DNA of 64,000 nucleotides from Selaginella tamariscina (GCA_003024785.1 PUQB01000178.1:148655-212654), one strand, 5' to 3'; counted from the stretch's first letter, positions 1 through 13,111 are shown. The notes: a model not told the origin generated them from the letters alone. Numbers and translations are program-made.

Positions 1-925
1 GTATGTTTGCTTATTTGGTCCCTGAACTAGTCGGTGTTATGAAAGAGTATAAGTTAAGTTGCGAAAGACGAATGGTAAAGCTATCACACTTGGTTGTAGA
101 TTTGACTCAATTTGATTCCTATCGGGAATAAATTATGTTAATGACACACCAAGTGGATGGCATTTGGCAGATTGGTATGACCTTGTTGTATACATGTGTA
201 CAACCATGCGTCTCTGTGATCGCCTCTGGCCAGATTGACATGTCTACAAAGAACAGGGTTTTGGGAATAGTACTCTAGTATCGGAAAAGAGCTTGATTCC
301 GATAAAGTCTCATACCTAGTCTGACGTAACTATATACTAACAAAGGATAGGTATAGTAGCAGACCCTTATATAAAAGGGTAATGAGAAACACTGAGGGAT
401 ACAGAAAAGTGAGGCTATAATACTGTGACATGTGGAAATGTGGAACAATTGGAGAAACGTGAAGGCATTTGGTTAAGCACTTGAGATGCACGTCAAAGTG
501 CTTGTTGTGTGCTAAGTCGACAAGGTCGTCAATAGCGTTTGATATTAAGGAATAAAGCAAGTCTTTTTCTTATTAACCAAGGGGCCGGCAACAACACTAA
601 CTATAGGCCTCCAATATAAATTCTAGTTAAGTAAAGAAATTAACCAGTGTTGTGTGCATTGGGTGACAGACTTTGCAGACGTGTAAAAGGTCTCCAAGTG
701 ACTTCATGTCGCAGGTGGTGCCTCCGGCAGCTGGGTTTACGACTTAGTGAACGACGGTTTTAAAGTACTTGCTTCGCGTAATGCAAGGGGAGTAATAAAA
801 TTTATGTGAACTTTTGGCTGACTCCGCATAAAGTGATATGTTAGTTTTGCTTAGTTTTTTTAACATTATCTAGTCTTGGAGTTAGACGTCAACGAGGACG
901 TTGACATTTTCAAAGGCGGGGAGTG
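1..925 (+). mobile_element. 3' internal remnant of a Ty3-like LTR element
   Basis: No reading frame here is convincing. The segment ends in a purine-rich stretch (about 911-925) that directly abuts a sequence starting TGTCATAG. This is the usual layout of a polypurine tract followed by a 3' LTR, so I read the segment as the decayed internal 3' end of a plus-oriented element whose 3' LTR follows. This is inference from layout; no gag or pol motif is visible. The copy is a fossil and its 5' part lies outside the window. Confidence 0.45.
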
Positions 926-2654
926 TGTCATAGTTTTTACTATGACTCGACCCTTTACTTTGGAGGTTGATTGTTGTTACCTACTGTACTATGTGGATGA
1001 ACCCTAGATGTAGTGAGAAACAGCCCCACTTAGTGCACTTAGTGTTTAGGGTAGTTCGGCCAACTATCTTTAAATGTCGCGAGAAACTTTAAGCGAAGGT
1101 AGCACTTACCTTCTAGAAAACCCACTCCCAATTTTGACATCCTAGTTAATATGAGTTTGACATGTTAAATAGGGTTAGGAACACCCCTAGGGTTGACCTA
1201 ACCCTAGGGTTGCCCTAACCCACGCCCTAAAACCCCACCCTCCTTGGGTAGGGTTTAGGGGTAGGGGTTAGTGTGCAAACTCATCTCATTAACTAAGGGG
1301 CTGCATTCCGTGCCAGCCCACTTACACATACAGGAAAAGAGGAGGGGGGGGCTCCGTCACATAAATAAGGTAGAGTATGAGTAGGAGAGCTCCTAGGTTC
1401 ATGACTAAGTTCGTTGCTTTCTGCCGGTGCAAGCTTCAGCTTATGTCGTTAAGGTACAACCCTCTGTTGTGCCGCCCTAACTTCCAGATGACAGAGGTAC
1501 GTCCCACCTTCGGGGTAGTTTACCCTTAACATTGGCAAATCCATGCTTGGGAGGTCTTGTCGAATTGCAAGTTCCATGAGGTAGAGGTAGAGGCTTGTCT
1601 CTAGCCTTCTCCTCCATGTCAGGCTAGGTGTAGCACTCATGGCCAAGCAAGGCACATTCATGTCCTTATCCAACCGTGGGCGTGGGATCTTGTTTGACGG
1701 GTTTCACATTACCTAGTTCCTAAGGGTTCACTAAGGGGTTCTAGAGTTGGCATTTAAGAGCCACGATTGTGGCACTTGGTAAACTCTTGAATCTAAGGGC
1801 TATGGCATGATAGCCCACATTGAGGAAGGCAGTGTCACATGGAGATGTGACATTGGGCTAAACGTCACACGATACAACGCCCAAGGCATGCCCTTTAGGG
1901 TTGTGTCATGGGCTTGTCGCCAAGGGGTTGGATACTCTGACAAACAGACATACTTGTGCTTGCACTAGGGTGCTAAGCCTTGGGCATTTGCTCAAGGGAG
2001 GTTAGGTCTCGTAACTAGGTGTGCTTAGGCACACTTGGCTAGGGGAGTGTCCTCCTTGGAATCCAGGGTTTGAACAACCTAAGCTTGTTAGTAAGAGCCT
2101 TTTCGTAAAGCACTCGCAAAGTCATTTACTTAGGGTTATCCAAAATTAGCCTTAAGGAGTTTGCTTAGTAGAACACTCGTGTTCGTCTACGGCGCACACT
2201 CATGTCCTCACTAAGTACTAGCCCTTGGTCTAGGGTATGACTTGGCCACCCAAACCCTTAGGGCTAGTCGTGATTCAGGGTACCCCTTGTCGCCCTAAAG
2301 GGGTTGTACTCCTAGATAAGGATGATTCCTCAAGGGGTAAGTGACGATGCCTTAGCTCTGTCATGGAGGTATGTGTGAGACACATCTCCTTTGTGGGTTA
2401 GGGCATGAGCCTGTCTAGATCTACTAGGACAGGATCTAAAGTCTACTCGGGTTATCCTCTAGGGTTCAAGGGATGGTCATTTTAGGGGACTTAGGGTAGG
2501 ACTCTAAGTCTTCTACCCAATTGGGTCTCTGAGTCAGACTCTTAGGGTTATCTTAGAAGACTTAGCGTTGCTCACATAGGGTGATGATACCGGATGGCCA
2601 CTTGGCAGCCACGTGTTGCCACATGTGTTGGCCCTTCAGGTTAAAACCCTAACA
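926..2654 (+). mobile_element. Ty3-like LTR, plus orientation (LTR copy A)
   Basis: Begins TGTCATAG after a polypurine tract and ends in ...AACA, a TG...CA pair about 1.73 kb apart. Its start is the reverse complement of the end of the LTR near 19.2 kb, and its tail (about 2590-2654) is the reverse complement of the start of the LTR at 4.33 kb, so all belong to one family in opposite orientations. It holds one copy of the 214-bp segment that is present four times at 5151-6006 (here about 1449-1660, reverse complement). Around 1165-1270 it carries telomere-like CCCTAA/TTAGGG runs. No primer site follows it, which fits a 3' LTR. Confidence 0.65.
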
Positions 2655-4317
2655 AGTATAAATATCTTAACAAATGAGATGATAGGAAACTTCATATTCT
2701 CGAACCGGATATTAAATTATACACTAGGGATCTTGGATCATGATTATCAAGAAGGGACACCATTTTCTTGAGTTAATTTAGTCATTCTATATCGTATTTT
2801 TATAAATATTGAACCAAATTCAAGGAACATCATCAATCCTTAATATAGAACTATCAAACCTTGAGTTATGAAAAATCCCACTTTTTGATATTCCAAAGGA
2901 TTGGAGATACACACTTTGTATGTTCTTTGAGGGCCCATATTTGCAACTATAATGCAGAGTCTAAAATCTGACTTTTTGAATAACTATATTCAACTTCAAA
3001 ATGAAGTCGATACTAAAAATCGACACCAACTTCTAAACATATGTTTACTTTATTGACTATAGGAGGACTTGCATAATGAAGGCGTTTGGTGCACATTTGT
3101 GCATTTTCATTCTTTAACTCTTTGAGTTGGAAATTTGTAACGTTGTTTGCATAAACTCTTGAACAAGGGTGCTTCCTTAGTTAACAAGGACATTGATTAA
3201 GATTATCCACCTTGCTTATCAACTAAATAAGGAAACTTGCTAAGTTTGATAGGTTATGTTTAGAGGTGTTGATGAGCTAGAAATAGTTGAATATTCATTT
3301 TGGAGGTTTAAGTGCATACAAAAAAGTATCAATAAGAATGCGGAATTCACAAGCTATTATCTTAAGTCTCCCCCACTATCTCATATAAGATACAATTGTA
3401 ATCGAGTTAATCAAGTTAATTAACTTGAACATATAGTGAGCGCTTACAAATAACTAAGGTTTCATATTATACTTTGTTCAAATCAATACACTTGAACTCA
3501 ACAATTATTTCACCTTACATTACTTACAGTTAGCATCATCGAAATATTATGAACATCAAACAATATTTCAACTATATTACATCTTCAATCCTACTACTTA
3601 ACATATTTATCATATGTTAATCAACTTATTGTTGTACTCTAAGTCCAACACTATAACATGTTTCTGGAGTTACACTCTCAAAAACATGCACTATAGTGAG
3701 AATTCATTTTGCACTTTCTGTTAAGATGTAGTGTTCACTCTTATGTTTGAATATGCCTCTTCTTCCAAAGTCAAAGGTGCACATTTGAACATAAGCCTTT
3801 CCTCATTTGAACACTATTGTCGAAATCGATATTGAATCTTGAATTAAGTTAAAACTCAATGGACACTGTCGCGTTCTCAAATCATGTGTTATCCTAATTT
3901 TAAACACCTTAAAGAAAAAAAAAAATTTAAATAATGTGTAGACTTAGTATATCACATGATCCATTTCATAAAACTTAGTTTGTAAGCTAGAACAAATTAA
4001 CTTGCCATGTCTTGTGGAAGTGTATAATACGTTAACTTGCACAAACATAAGGTAAAGTAACCTAGGCAACTATAAGGTAAAGTAACATGGACAATCGTAA
4101 GGTAAAGCAATTTAGCATGCAACTTGGAAGTTGCCTTCTGAGTACTATCTTTAACATTAAAGTCCATAATCCACACCCACTTACCAAGCAGGTGTTTTCT
4201 AAAGAGTTATAGATCTCAAGACCAACTCTTTATGTAGAATTTAGACGTGTTAATTAAATGTGATAGAGTACTTGAAACACATCATACTTTAGGTCATCCT
4301 ACTAACCATAGAGAATA
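2655..4317. mobile_element. AT-rich decayed leader/internal DNA next to LTR copy B
   Basis: No gene is visible. The last roughly 180 bases before the primer site (4140-4317) resemble the leader of the Ty3 body at 18.0-18.24 kb in word order and content, so this is probably the untranslated leader and eroded internal DNA of the minus-oriented element whose 5' LTR starts at 4332. The rest (2655-4100) is AT-rich with no repeat or coding signal that I can name. Confidence 0.35.
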
Positions 4318-4329
4318 GCTATGATACCA
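4318..4329 (-). other. Primer binding site (initiator Met tRNA type)
   Basis: The minus strand reads TGGTATCATAGC, two bases inside an LTR that begins TGTTAG at 4332. This is one or two changes from the classical plant primer site TGGTATCAGAGC complementary to initiator tRNA-Met. It sets the element's orientation as minus strand. Confidence 0.65.
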
Positions 4330-4331
4330 AT

Positions 4332-6430
4332 TGTTAGAGTTTTAATCCAAAGGGTTAATATGTGGCAACACATGGTTACCAAATGGCCATCCGACGTCAA
4401 CACCCTGCATGAGCAACATTAAGTCTTCAAAACAATCTTAAGAGTTTGACTCAAATGTCCAAATAGGTATGAGACTTAGGGTTCTACTTTAAGTCCCATA
4501 ATGACTACCCTTTCAAATCCCAGAGGATAACCCAAGTAGACTTTTAGGATCTTGCCCCAGGAGACCTAACCCCACCAAGGAGATGTGTCTCACACATATC
4601 CCCATGACAAAGCTAAGCATTGTCACTTATCCTTTGAGGAATCACCCTCCTTAGGGAGTACAACCCCTTTAGAGCAACAAGGGGTACCCAACCCATGACT
4701 AATCCATAAGGGTTTTGAGTGGTCAAGTCATACTTTAGTCCTAGGGCTAATACTTAGCGAGGACATGAGTGTGTGCCATAAGTGAACACAAGTGCTCTAC
4801 TAAGTAAACTCCAAAGGCCAAGTTTGGATAATCCTAAGTACACGACCTCACAAGTGCCTCACAAAAGGGCTCTTATTAATGAGCTTAAGTTGTTCAAACC
4901 TAAATCCCAAGAAAAACACCCCTTAATTAGGTGTGCTAATAACACACCTAATTATAAGACCTAACCTCCTTGTTTCTCAAAGTGTGGGCTGTCATGCCAT
5001 ATTCCCTTGGATTCAAGAGTTACTCCAAGTGTCACGAACATGGCTCTCGGATGCCAACTCTAGAACCCCTGTATGAACCCTTAGAAACTTGGTAAAAAAA
5101 CTTGTGATCTCGTGCCCCTAGTTGAACAAGGATGTAGATGTGCCCTACTTAGTTGTGAGTGCTGCACCTAGCTTGACGTGGAGGAGAAGGCTAAAGACAT
5201 GCCTCAACCTCTGACCCTTGGAATGTGCAGTCCAACAAGACTTCTAAGGCATGGATTCGCCAACATTAAGGGTAGTCTACTCCGAAGGTGGGACATACCC
5301 CTATTATCTGGAAGTTAAGGTGGCACAACATAGGGTTGTGCCTTGATGACACATGTTAGAGCTTAGTTGTGAGTGCTGCACCTAGCTTGACGTGGAGGAG
5401 AAGGCTAAAGACATGCCTCAACCTCTGACCCTTGGAATGTGTAGTCCAACAAGACTTCTAAGGCATGGATTCGCCAACATTAAGGGTAGTTTACTCCGAA
5501 GGTGGGACATACCCCTATTATCTGGAAGTTGAGGCGGCACAACATAGGGTTGTGCCTTGATGACACATGTTAGAGCTTAGTTGTGAGTGCTGCACCTAGC
5601 TTGACGTGGAGGAGAAGGCTAAAGACATGCCTCAACCTCTGACCCTTGGAATGTGCAGTCCAACAAGACTTCTAAGGCATAGATTCGCCAACATTAAGGG
5701 TAGTCTACTCTGAAGGTGGGACATACCCCTATTATCTGGAAGTTGAGGCGGCACAACATAAGGTTGTGCCTTGATGACACATGTTAGAGCTTAGTTGTGA
5801 GTGCTGCACCTAGCTTGACGTGGAGGAGAAGGCTAAAGACATGCCTCAACCTCTGACCCTTGGAATGTGCAGTCCAACAAGACTTCTAAGGCATGGATTC
5901 GCCAATATTAAGGGTAGTCTACTCCGAAGGTGGGACATACCCCTATTATTTGGAAGTTGAGGCGGCACAACATAGGGTTGTGCCTTGATGACACATGTTA
6001 GAGCTTACATTACTAAAAGAATAATGAGCTTGGTCATGAACCCAGGAACTCTCACTGGATGTTGGTCCACTTAATATATGTGACAGAATCCCCTCCCCCC
6101 TATTTTCCTATTTTATAAAGTGGGCTAGCATAAAATCTCATTTCAATGTGAATATACTTGGTGAGTTTTAACCTAATGACTCATTGATCCTTAAACCCTA
6201 ACTTGAGGGGTTTAGTGCGTGAGGTTAGGGCACCCCCTTGGCATTAAACCCATGACGAGGGTTAGTGCGTGACACAAAAGATGTTGGTTACTATGTCAAG
6301 GGGTTAGGTCAACCCTAAGGGTGTTTCTACCCATATCTGACATGATTTATTTGGTTATTTAAATCATAATCTAAGTCAAAATTGTTAATCCATGAAGCAA
6401 GGCTAAAACTTACCTTTTAAAAAACTCTTA
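4332..6430 (-). mobile_element. Ty3-like 5' LTR with internal tandem amplification (LTR copy B)
   Basis: Begins TGTTAGAG beside a tRNA-Met primer site, so it is the 5' LTR of a minus-oriented element. It is the same family as LTR copies A and C but longer, because it contains four head-to-tail copies of a 214-bp segment. The far end fades into AT-rich DNA around 6.43 kb, so the right border is approximate. No coding region is attached on its left beyond leader-like sequence. It looks old and eroded. Confidence 0.6.
5151..6006. repeat. Four-copy 214-bp tandem repeat inside an LTR
   Basis: The word AGTTGTGAGTGCTGCACC starts at 5151, 5365, 5579 and 5793, an exact 214-base period, and the array closes at about 6006. 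Copies differ by only a few substitutions, so the array is much younger than the surrounding eroded LTR. The other LTRs of the family (about 1449-1660 reversed, 19680-19880, and diverged copies near 7.9-8.1 and 18.4-18.7 kb) carry a single copy. There are no variable spacers. Confidence 0.93.
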
Positions 6431-7016
6431 CCCTGACTTTCTGTGTCCCTATTAGGTTTTTGGTTAGTTCCAGTGAGTTCGACATGGTAGTTTAGATCAA
6501 CAAATTTCAAACCAATTTATATAATGATTTTTAATTATTTTAAAATTAATCAAATATATAAATTTAATCTTATATTATTTAATTTTATAAATTGGTGGAT
6601 AGTTGAGCTTCGCCACAACTAACATCCGTGGAGGAGGTGAAGAATGAAAACCCATGAATCTAGGTAATTTTCTTAGTGGGTGTTATTACCTTGAATAGAG
6701 GTTAGGGGCAGTTTCAAAGCACAAGGTCTATGGTGTGTTCTTTTTTGCATTCAGTTTGGTAGATTGGAGGAGTTGTTGGACTCAAAAGGTCATGAAGGAG
6801 TTGTGGTTTTTATATGGGACAACATTTGTGCTACCAAAATAGAGCACCAAACAATTGCATTTAGAGACTATTCCTAGAAGTGTTCATAGTTAAGGTCAAT
6901 CACAACCATCGAGTGGATAAAAATGATAGAAAAATTGTATAATCATACATAACTTTGCTTTGGATTGTTTCCCTATTTATTATGCAAAATAAGAACAAGA
7001 AATGGTATTATCAGAG
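6431..7016. other. AT-rich interval without recognisable feature
   Basis: I see no reading frame, no clear repeat and no splice-bounded exon. Just before 7017 the text TGGTATTATCAGAG resembles a plus-strand tRNA-Met primer site with an extra two-base insert, so part of this interval could be the tail of another LTR in plus orientation. That is a weak guess. Confidence 0.3.
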
Positions 7017-8310
7017 TGTTAACTCGAAGGGCCAACACATGGCTGTCAAGTGGCCATCCAGTGTCAACACCATATGTAAATGACACTAAGTTTTCCAGAT
7101 GGCCCCAAGAGTCTGACTCATATGCCTAAATAGGCACGAGACTTAAGTCCCCTAAAATGCCTATCCCCCGAACCCCAAGTGATAACTAAAGTAGACTTTA
7201 AGATACACCCTAGAAGAGTTAAACATGATCATGCCCTAACCTCACCAAGAAGATGTGTCTCACACACATCCCATGATAGAGCTAAGTAATCATCACTTAC
7301 CCCTTAAGAAATCACCCTCGTCCAAGAATATAATCCCTTTAGGGCAACAAGGGGGACCCTACCCTTGGTTTGTGAGGCCACGCTATACCTAGTCCAAGGC
7401 TAGTACTTAGTGTCAACATAAATGTGCACCTGAGTTAGACACAGGTGTTGTGCTAAGCAAACCCTTAAGGCTAGGTTTAGACAACCCTAAGCATTGCCTC
7501 ACAAAAGAGCTCCATAGGTTGTTCAACTCCTGGACTCACACACCCTAGGAAGAACACCCCTAACCAAGTGTGCTTGTTAGACACCCAATTTTGAGACCTA
7601 ACTTCCCTTGAGTAGATGCCAAGGCTTAACACCCTAATGCAACACAAGCATACATGTTTGCCATGATATTTAACCCTCGCATTAAACCTGACTCAATCAT
7701 AAAGGCGTGCTTTCGATGTTGTATTGTGTGTCATCTAGCCTAGTGTTATATGTTCATGTGACATTGTTTCTCAAGATGTGGGTTATCTCACCATAGCCCC
7801 TTAGACTTAAGAGTTACACCTAGTGCCACGAATGTGGCTGTAGATGCCAACTCTAGAACCTTTATATGAACTCTCAGGAACTTGGTAAAGAACACCCATT
7901 TAACTAGCGGAATGTGTACTCTGTTAAGACCTCCTAGGTGTGTAAATAGATTACCAGATGAAAGGAGTTAAGTAACTCCATGGATGTGGCATATTTGGGC
8001 ATAACCATGTGAATCCGTTAATGTTAAAGGTAGGCTACTCTTAGGACATACCCTATATGCTGGAAGTTAGGGCAATACAAAAGGTGTGCCTTAATGACAT
8101 AAGCTAGGCTTATACCAAAAGGAACCAAACATCTCTCACTCTTTAGCATGCTTTCCACACACCTATTCTACTTAATATATGTGACAAAGGCCCCCTCCTT
8201 ATTTTCTTGTTTTATAAAGTGGGCTAGCATAGAATCTTATTCTCAAAAAAAATATACTTAGCGAGTTTTAACATAACAACCCACTACTAAACCTTAACAT
8301 GAGAGCTTAG
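7017..8310 (-). mobile_element. Ty3-like LTR fragment (LTR copy C)
   Basis: Starts TGTTAACTCG and follows the word order of LTR copy B, including the segments on rows 7.2-8.2 kb, with one diverged copy of the 214-bp segment around 7.9-8.1 kb. The right end fades at about 8.3 kb, close to the chromovirus insertion at 8378. It may or may not be the partner of the Ty3 body at 13.7-18.3 kb. The LTR of that body (18256-19203) is much shorter, which argues that the two are different subfamilies. Confidence 0.55.
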
Positions 8311-8377
8311 AATCCTAGTAAGCTCTAATTGATTTAACACAAATCAATCTCTCTTTGTGGCGTGCAATTCTCGAGTG

Positions 8378-8975
8378 TGTCAAGCCACGATCCAGAACCA
8401 GGAAGAGAATAAGATTCCAAGAACATGAAGGCTTGACTCAGGAGTAGGACCGAGAGCAAGACAGGAACAGGACGGATCCAGGAGCAAGATAGGATCAGGA
8501 TAGGATCCGGAAGCAAGACAGGAAGACGTAAGACAGGATCCAGGAATAAGACAGAAATAGGACAGGATTCGGGAACAAGACAGGAGCAGGACATGTCCAT
8601 AACGTATGGTCCAATATTCGATCAAAAATATGGGGGTTCTTATCAACCTCATTCATTAAGATTGATCGTAGTAAGACTGGTGTTGATAGTAATTGATTGT
8701 ACAACAATTAGGTCTGAGCTTTTATGCTCACAACTCCAAGCTAATTTGGTCATGAGCCTAATCTAGTCACTAGCCAAAAATGGTCATCTTATCCATAGGA
8801 ATATCCTACGGGAATATCCTGTAGGCATATCCTATGGGAATATCCTATAGGCATATCCTATGGGAATATCTTGCGGGAATATCCTATGGCATATCCTGTG
8901 GCCGAATCCTGTATCCCATATCCTGTAGGCTGAATCCTGTATGTTGTATCCTGTATCCTATATCAGGTCATGACA
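8378..8975 (-). repeat. 3' LTR of the chromovirus
   Basis: Matches 13112-13679 through nearly its whole length. The plus strand starts TGTCAAGCC and ends GGTCATGACA. It contains two internal short repeats: a CAGGA/GACAGGATCC-rich stretch (about 8440-8600) and an ATATCCTATGGGA-type stretch (about 8800-8960). Confidence 0.85.
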
Positions 8976-11900
8976 GCACCTCCTCCCTAAGGACGAGTTT
9001 CACGAGTCTTGAGACCTGGTTTTAGTAGGATAACGCCGATGGAAAGCAGCAACTTTCGAAGAAAGCATGGAGTATAGTTGGATGTTAGGTTCCCAAGTGC
9101 AATCGGTAGGCAAATAACCTTTCCAATCTACCAAGTATTGAAGTTTACAACGATGAAGACGAGAATCAAGGATGGCTGCAACTTCGTACTCAGGTTCACC
9201 ATCAATGACATAGGAGGGGGAAAGGAGAAGAAGCACGACCAGGAGAGAAAGAAGGATGATATGGCTCCAACAAAGAAGTGTGAAAACAGGATGAAGTTTC
9301 ACTGTAGATGGTAACTCGAGTCGGAAAGCTACAGGATTGACTTCCGCCACAATCCTATAAGGGCCCAATCGTTGAAATCCAACTTAGAAGAAGGCCTGTT
9401 AGTGCGAATATGTCGACGAAGAAGCCACACGAGATCACCAATCTTGTATGTAGGTGCTGCTAACGATGGGCATCAGCATGATGCTTGTACCGTTCTGTGC
9501 CTGCTGAGATGAACCTGGAGATCATCCTGCACCTGACGAAGGTGCTGGAGACGATCCTGTACTACAGGAGCGGAAGAAGGAAAGCAGGAGGAGCAAAGTC
9601 AAAATGTGGATGGTAGCCTGTAAGAGCGAAGAAAGGTGTTTGGCCTGTAGATGCGTGAACGGAGTTGTTGAGCAAACTCTGCCATAGGAAGAAGGTCCAA
9701 CCAATCCTAAGATGATGACGAAATCAAAACGTGATAGGAACTCCGCCCACCTAGCCTGTCGCCGACTGAGAACTCAAGCCGTTTGAAAATACTCCAAGGT
9801 TCTTGTGATCCATAAGAACTTGTACAAGATGCATAGCACCTTCCAGGAAATGCCGCCACTCCTTGAACAAATTCAACAATGGCCTTGAGTTCCTTGTCAT
9901 GAATCTCGTAATTGATCTCCGTCGAAAGGAACTTACGAGAATGAAAAGCTACAGGATGAAGCAACTTGTCTTTTCCAACTTGTGATAGGACAGATCCTAC
10001 TGCAAAATCGGAGGCATCTGCTTCAACGAAGAAAGGACGAGAAGGATCAGGATGTGCTAAAATCGGAGCTGTCGTGAAGGCGTCCTTGAGTGTTGTGAAT
10101 GCATGTTCCGCCTTGTCGAACCAAGAGAAAACCCCTGTGCACTTGGTGAGTTCCGTGAGTGGAAGTACACACTTGGAGAAGTCCTGTATGAACCGCATGT
10201 AGAAGTTTGCAAAGCCAAGGAAACATTGTACATCTCATACAGACTTGGGCCTCTCCCACTCCACGATGGTCTTCACCTTGTGCATATCCATGGAAACGCT
10301 AGCAGGAGAGACGATGTAGCCCAAGAACTCCACAGAATCCCTATCGAAAAAACACTTCTCCAATTTCGCATACAGGCCATGCTCGCGAAAGCCTGTAGAA
10401 CTAATTGTACATGCTTGTCATGTGCCACCTGGTCCTTAGGAGAAAATCAAACGTCGTCGAGGTAGATCACCACAAACTGGTCCAAAAAGTCACTAAAGAT
10501 GTCGTTCACCATGTGTTGGAACACTGCTGGGGCATTGGTAAGACGAAGGGCATCACTGTGTACTCGAGTGTCCATACCTTGTACGAAAGGCAGTCTTCCA
10601 CTCATCGCCTGGACGAATCCGTACAAGGTTGTAGGCCCCTCGTAAGTCGATCTTCATGAACACCTTTGCTCCTCGTAGCCGATTGAGAAAGTTCGGGATC
10701 AATGGCAACGGGTACCGATTCCGATGGTGACTTGATTCAAACCCCTGTAGTCCACAACAAACGTAAACTCCCATCCTTCTTCTTGACAAAGAAATAGGTG
10801 CTCCTGCAGGGGACTTTGAGTGACGAATGAAGTGGATGCCAAGTTGTCCTCGATGTACTGACGAAGAACCTCCAACTCTGTGGGTGACAGTGCATAAATC
10901 GGTCCAAACGGTGGAGTCTTTCCTTCCACAAGATCAATAAGACAGTCGTAGGACCTGTGAATAGGAAGAACTGCAGCCTTGTGCTTGTCAAAAACGTCAT
11001 GAAAGGAGTGATACTTGGATGGTAGGGAAGAAGGAGGAGAAGGAAAAGGAGCAGGAGAAGGATTGAAAAACAGGAGAGTCAAACACAGGAAAGGTAGAAG
11101 AGGACGTAGGAGTTACTTGAAAGGCAAAAAGGTGGAAGGGAGCAGGATCAATGGCAAGTTCATGCATGGTAGTGGTAAGAACTCGGAGAAGAAGGAGGGA
11201 GCTGTGATTGAAAAAGAGGAAGAGTCTTGGGGGTGGAATAGAAGCAGAGTAACGAAAAGAGGCAGGATTGGGAGAAACAGATGTGGATGTTGACAAGTGT
11301 ACAGGATTGGAAGAATCCTGTACAGAAGTTTGTGGATGCATAGGAGTGAGAAGAGCCTGAGAGTGTGCTGACGAATCAATAGGAGGCGGATCCTGTTGAG
11401 GAGGAACCTTCGACACTGATACAGGATTGGAAGAACCCTGTTAGAATCCGCAAACTTACAGAGTGGAGAGAGCCTGCGGATGTGCTGAGGAACTGACATG
11501 AGGTGAATCCTGTCGAGGAGGAGCCTTCAACACTGGTACAGGAACAGGCATGGTCAATCCTGTAGCTTGTACTGCCTCAGACACCAAGGATGTATCCTGC
11601 ACGCAAAAGGTACAGGATTGATCCTGGCTGTTGGAGAAGAAAACGTAAGCGTCCTAGACCTCTAGCGATCTGCGGATTTGCAACAACGAACCATGGCATG
11701 CCAAAAATGATGGGAGTCGACCGAGTCTTGATCAAGTTGAAGGAAATCAAACAGTTGAATGTGCCATGACTGCAAGAGAGAGGTGTGGTAGCGGGTAACT
11801 ACGTCAGAAGCAATCAAACGACCATCACCACCTCTACAGGAACTGCACGCTTCAACTTCACCACCGGAATGCCATGCTGAGCTGCAAAAGTGTCATCCAT

Positions 11901-13111
11901 GAAACATGCATTTGCACCAGTGTCTAACAGGGCAAACTCCTTGAGCTCTCGGTTATTGAGGCAAATGTGTACAGGAAACTTGAGTGATGGAATGGTATGA
12001 GCGGCACCAATGGAGCCTGCACCTACGTCCAACTTCACGGCTCCTAGACGAGTGGACATTAAAGTTTTCCGACTAAACTTCAGCTTCAACTTCACGCGTC
12101 TTAACTTCCTGGCTTAATAGGACATTCTGCACCTTGTGTCCTGCTTCACCACAATACAAGCATAGGTTCTCACCCCGACGATGTTGCTTCTCAGCAGTTG
12201 AAAGTGGGCCACGCTTGGATTTGTTAACCTCCATAGGAACTGCTCCAGAAGGTGTCGTAAGAACATGTGCTACGGCTACAGGATTGACTGGCAGGAACTG
12301 CTGATGGGATTTTTCCTGACGGTGCTCGAACAAATGGTTGTCGCAGCGAACGGCCTGTTGCATGATCTCTAACGTTTGAGCATCCGATAACGTAAGGAGA
12401 AGGTCCTTCACGTCATCCCTCAGCCCAAAACAGAAGTGTTCATCAATGTAGTCTCGTCATATGGAATGTTTGTGCACAATTGCTGAAATTCGGATGCATA
12501 GACGAAAGCTGGTCGGGATCCTTGAGTGAGCTTCCGTAACTTCGTGCATGCGGAATGGTACTTATCAGAATCTCCAAATCAGGCTTCAAAGGCAGCCATG
12601 AAACCTTCAAAGTCTTCCATCAATGGGTCGCACGCTCCAGCAAGGGGGCAACCCAAGCCCGTGGAGATCCACTTAGTAAGGATGCCAAAAACCCACCTTT
12701 TGAGCATCAGTTGAGTAGCGGTGTGGTTGCATGCAGATCAAGAGTCGGATCTGATTCAGGAAACCTTGAAATCGGCATGATTGCCACTGAACTTTTCTGG
12801 CATGCTGATATTTGGTTCCGAAGAAAAGTTTGATGAAGAGGGAACCACTGATGCCTGAGAGAGAGCCTGCGCAGCAACCTTGGAGGATGCATCAGCAGCT
12901 GTGCGCCGCATTGGTGGAACCTTGCAGATCGGTGACCACTTGGCACAAAGTGGCCAGCTCATGCAGCAACATTTGGTGCTCGTGTTGAAAGCGCTCAAAA
13001 TCCGCCATGATCTATAAAAGAAAAAGAGGAAAACGAAGGAAAAGAATCAAGGAAAAAAAGAAAAAAAAGTAGCTGGAAAACGGAGAGCTATGAAAGCAGT
13101 TACTATCAAAC

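Noticed and set aside
1165-1270. CCCTAA/TTAGGG-rich block as an interstitial telomere.
   Set aside because: The same block recurs at the matching place in other LTR copies (18870-18960), so it belongs to the LTR. The repeats are also irregular.
5151-6006. Regularly spaced direct repeats that might suggest a CRISPR array.
   Set aside because: The whole 214-base unit is repeated without unique spacers, inside a plant LTR. It is a plain tandem duplication.
7000-7020. Plus-strand primer-site-like text TGGTATTATCAGAG before 7017 as proof of a plus-oriented element.
   Set aside because: It has an internal two-base insert relative to the tRNA-Met site, and no LTR end or internal coding region in plus orientation can be shown.
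8334-8707. Overlapping open frames rich in Ser, Leu, Pro and Cys at 8.3-8.7 kb (and 13.1-13.5 kb).
   Set aside because: They come from the short CAGGA-type repeats of the chromovirus LTRs, appear in all minus frames and have no domain.
9000-9368. Chromodomain protein (LQYLVDWKGY) as a host chromatin gene.
   Set aside because: It lies at the 3' end of a minus-strand Ty3 element just inside its 3' LTR, the standard place of the chromovirus chromodomain.
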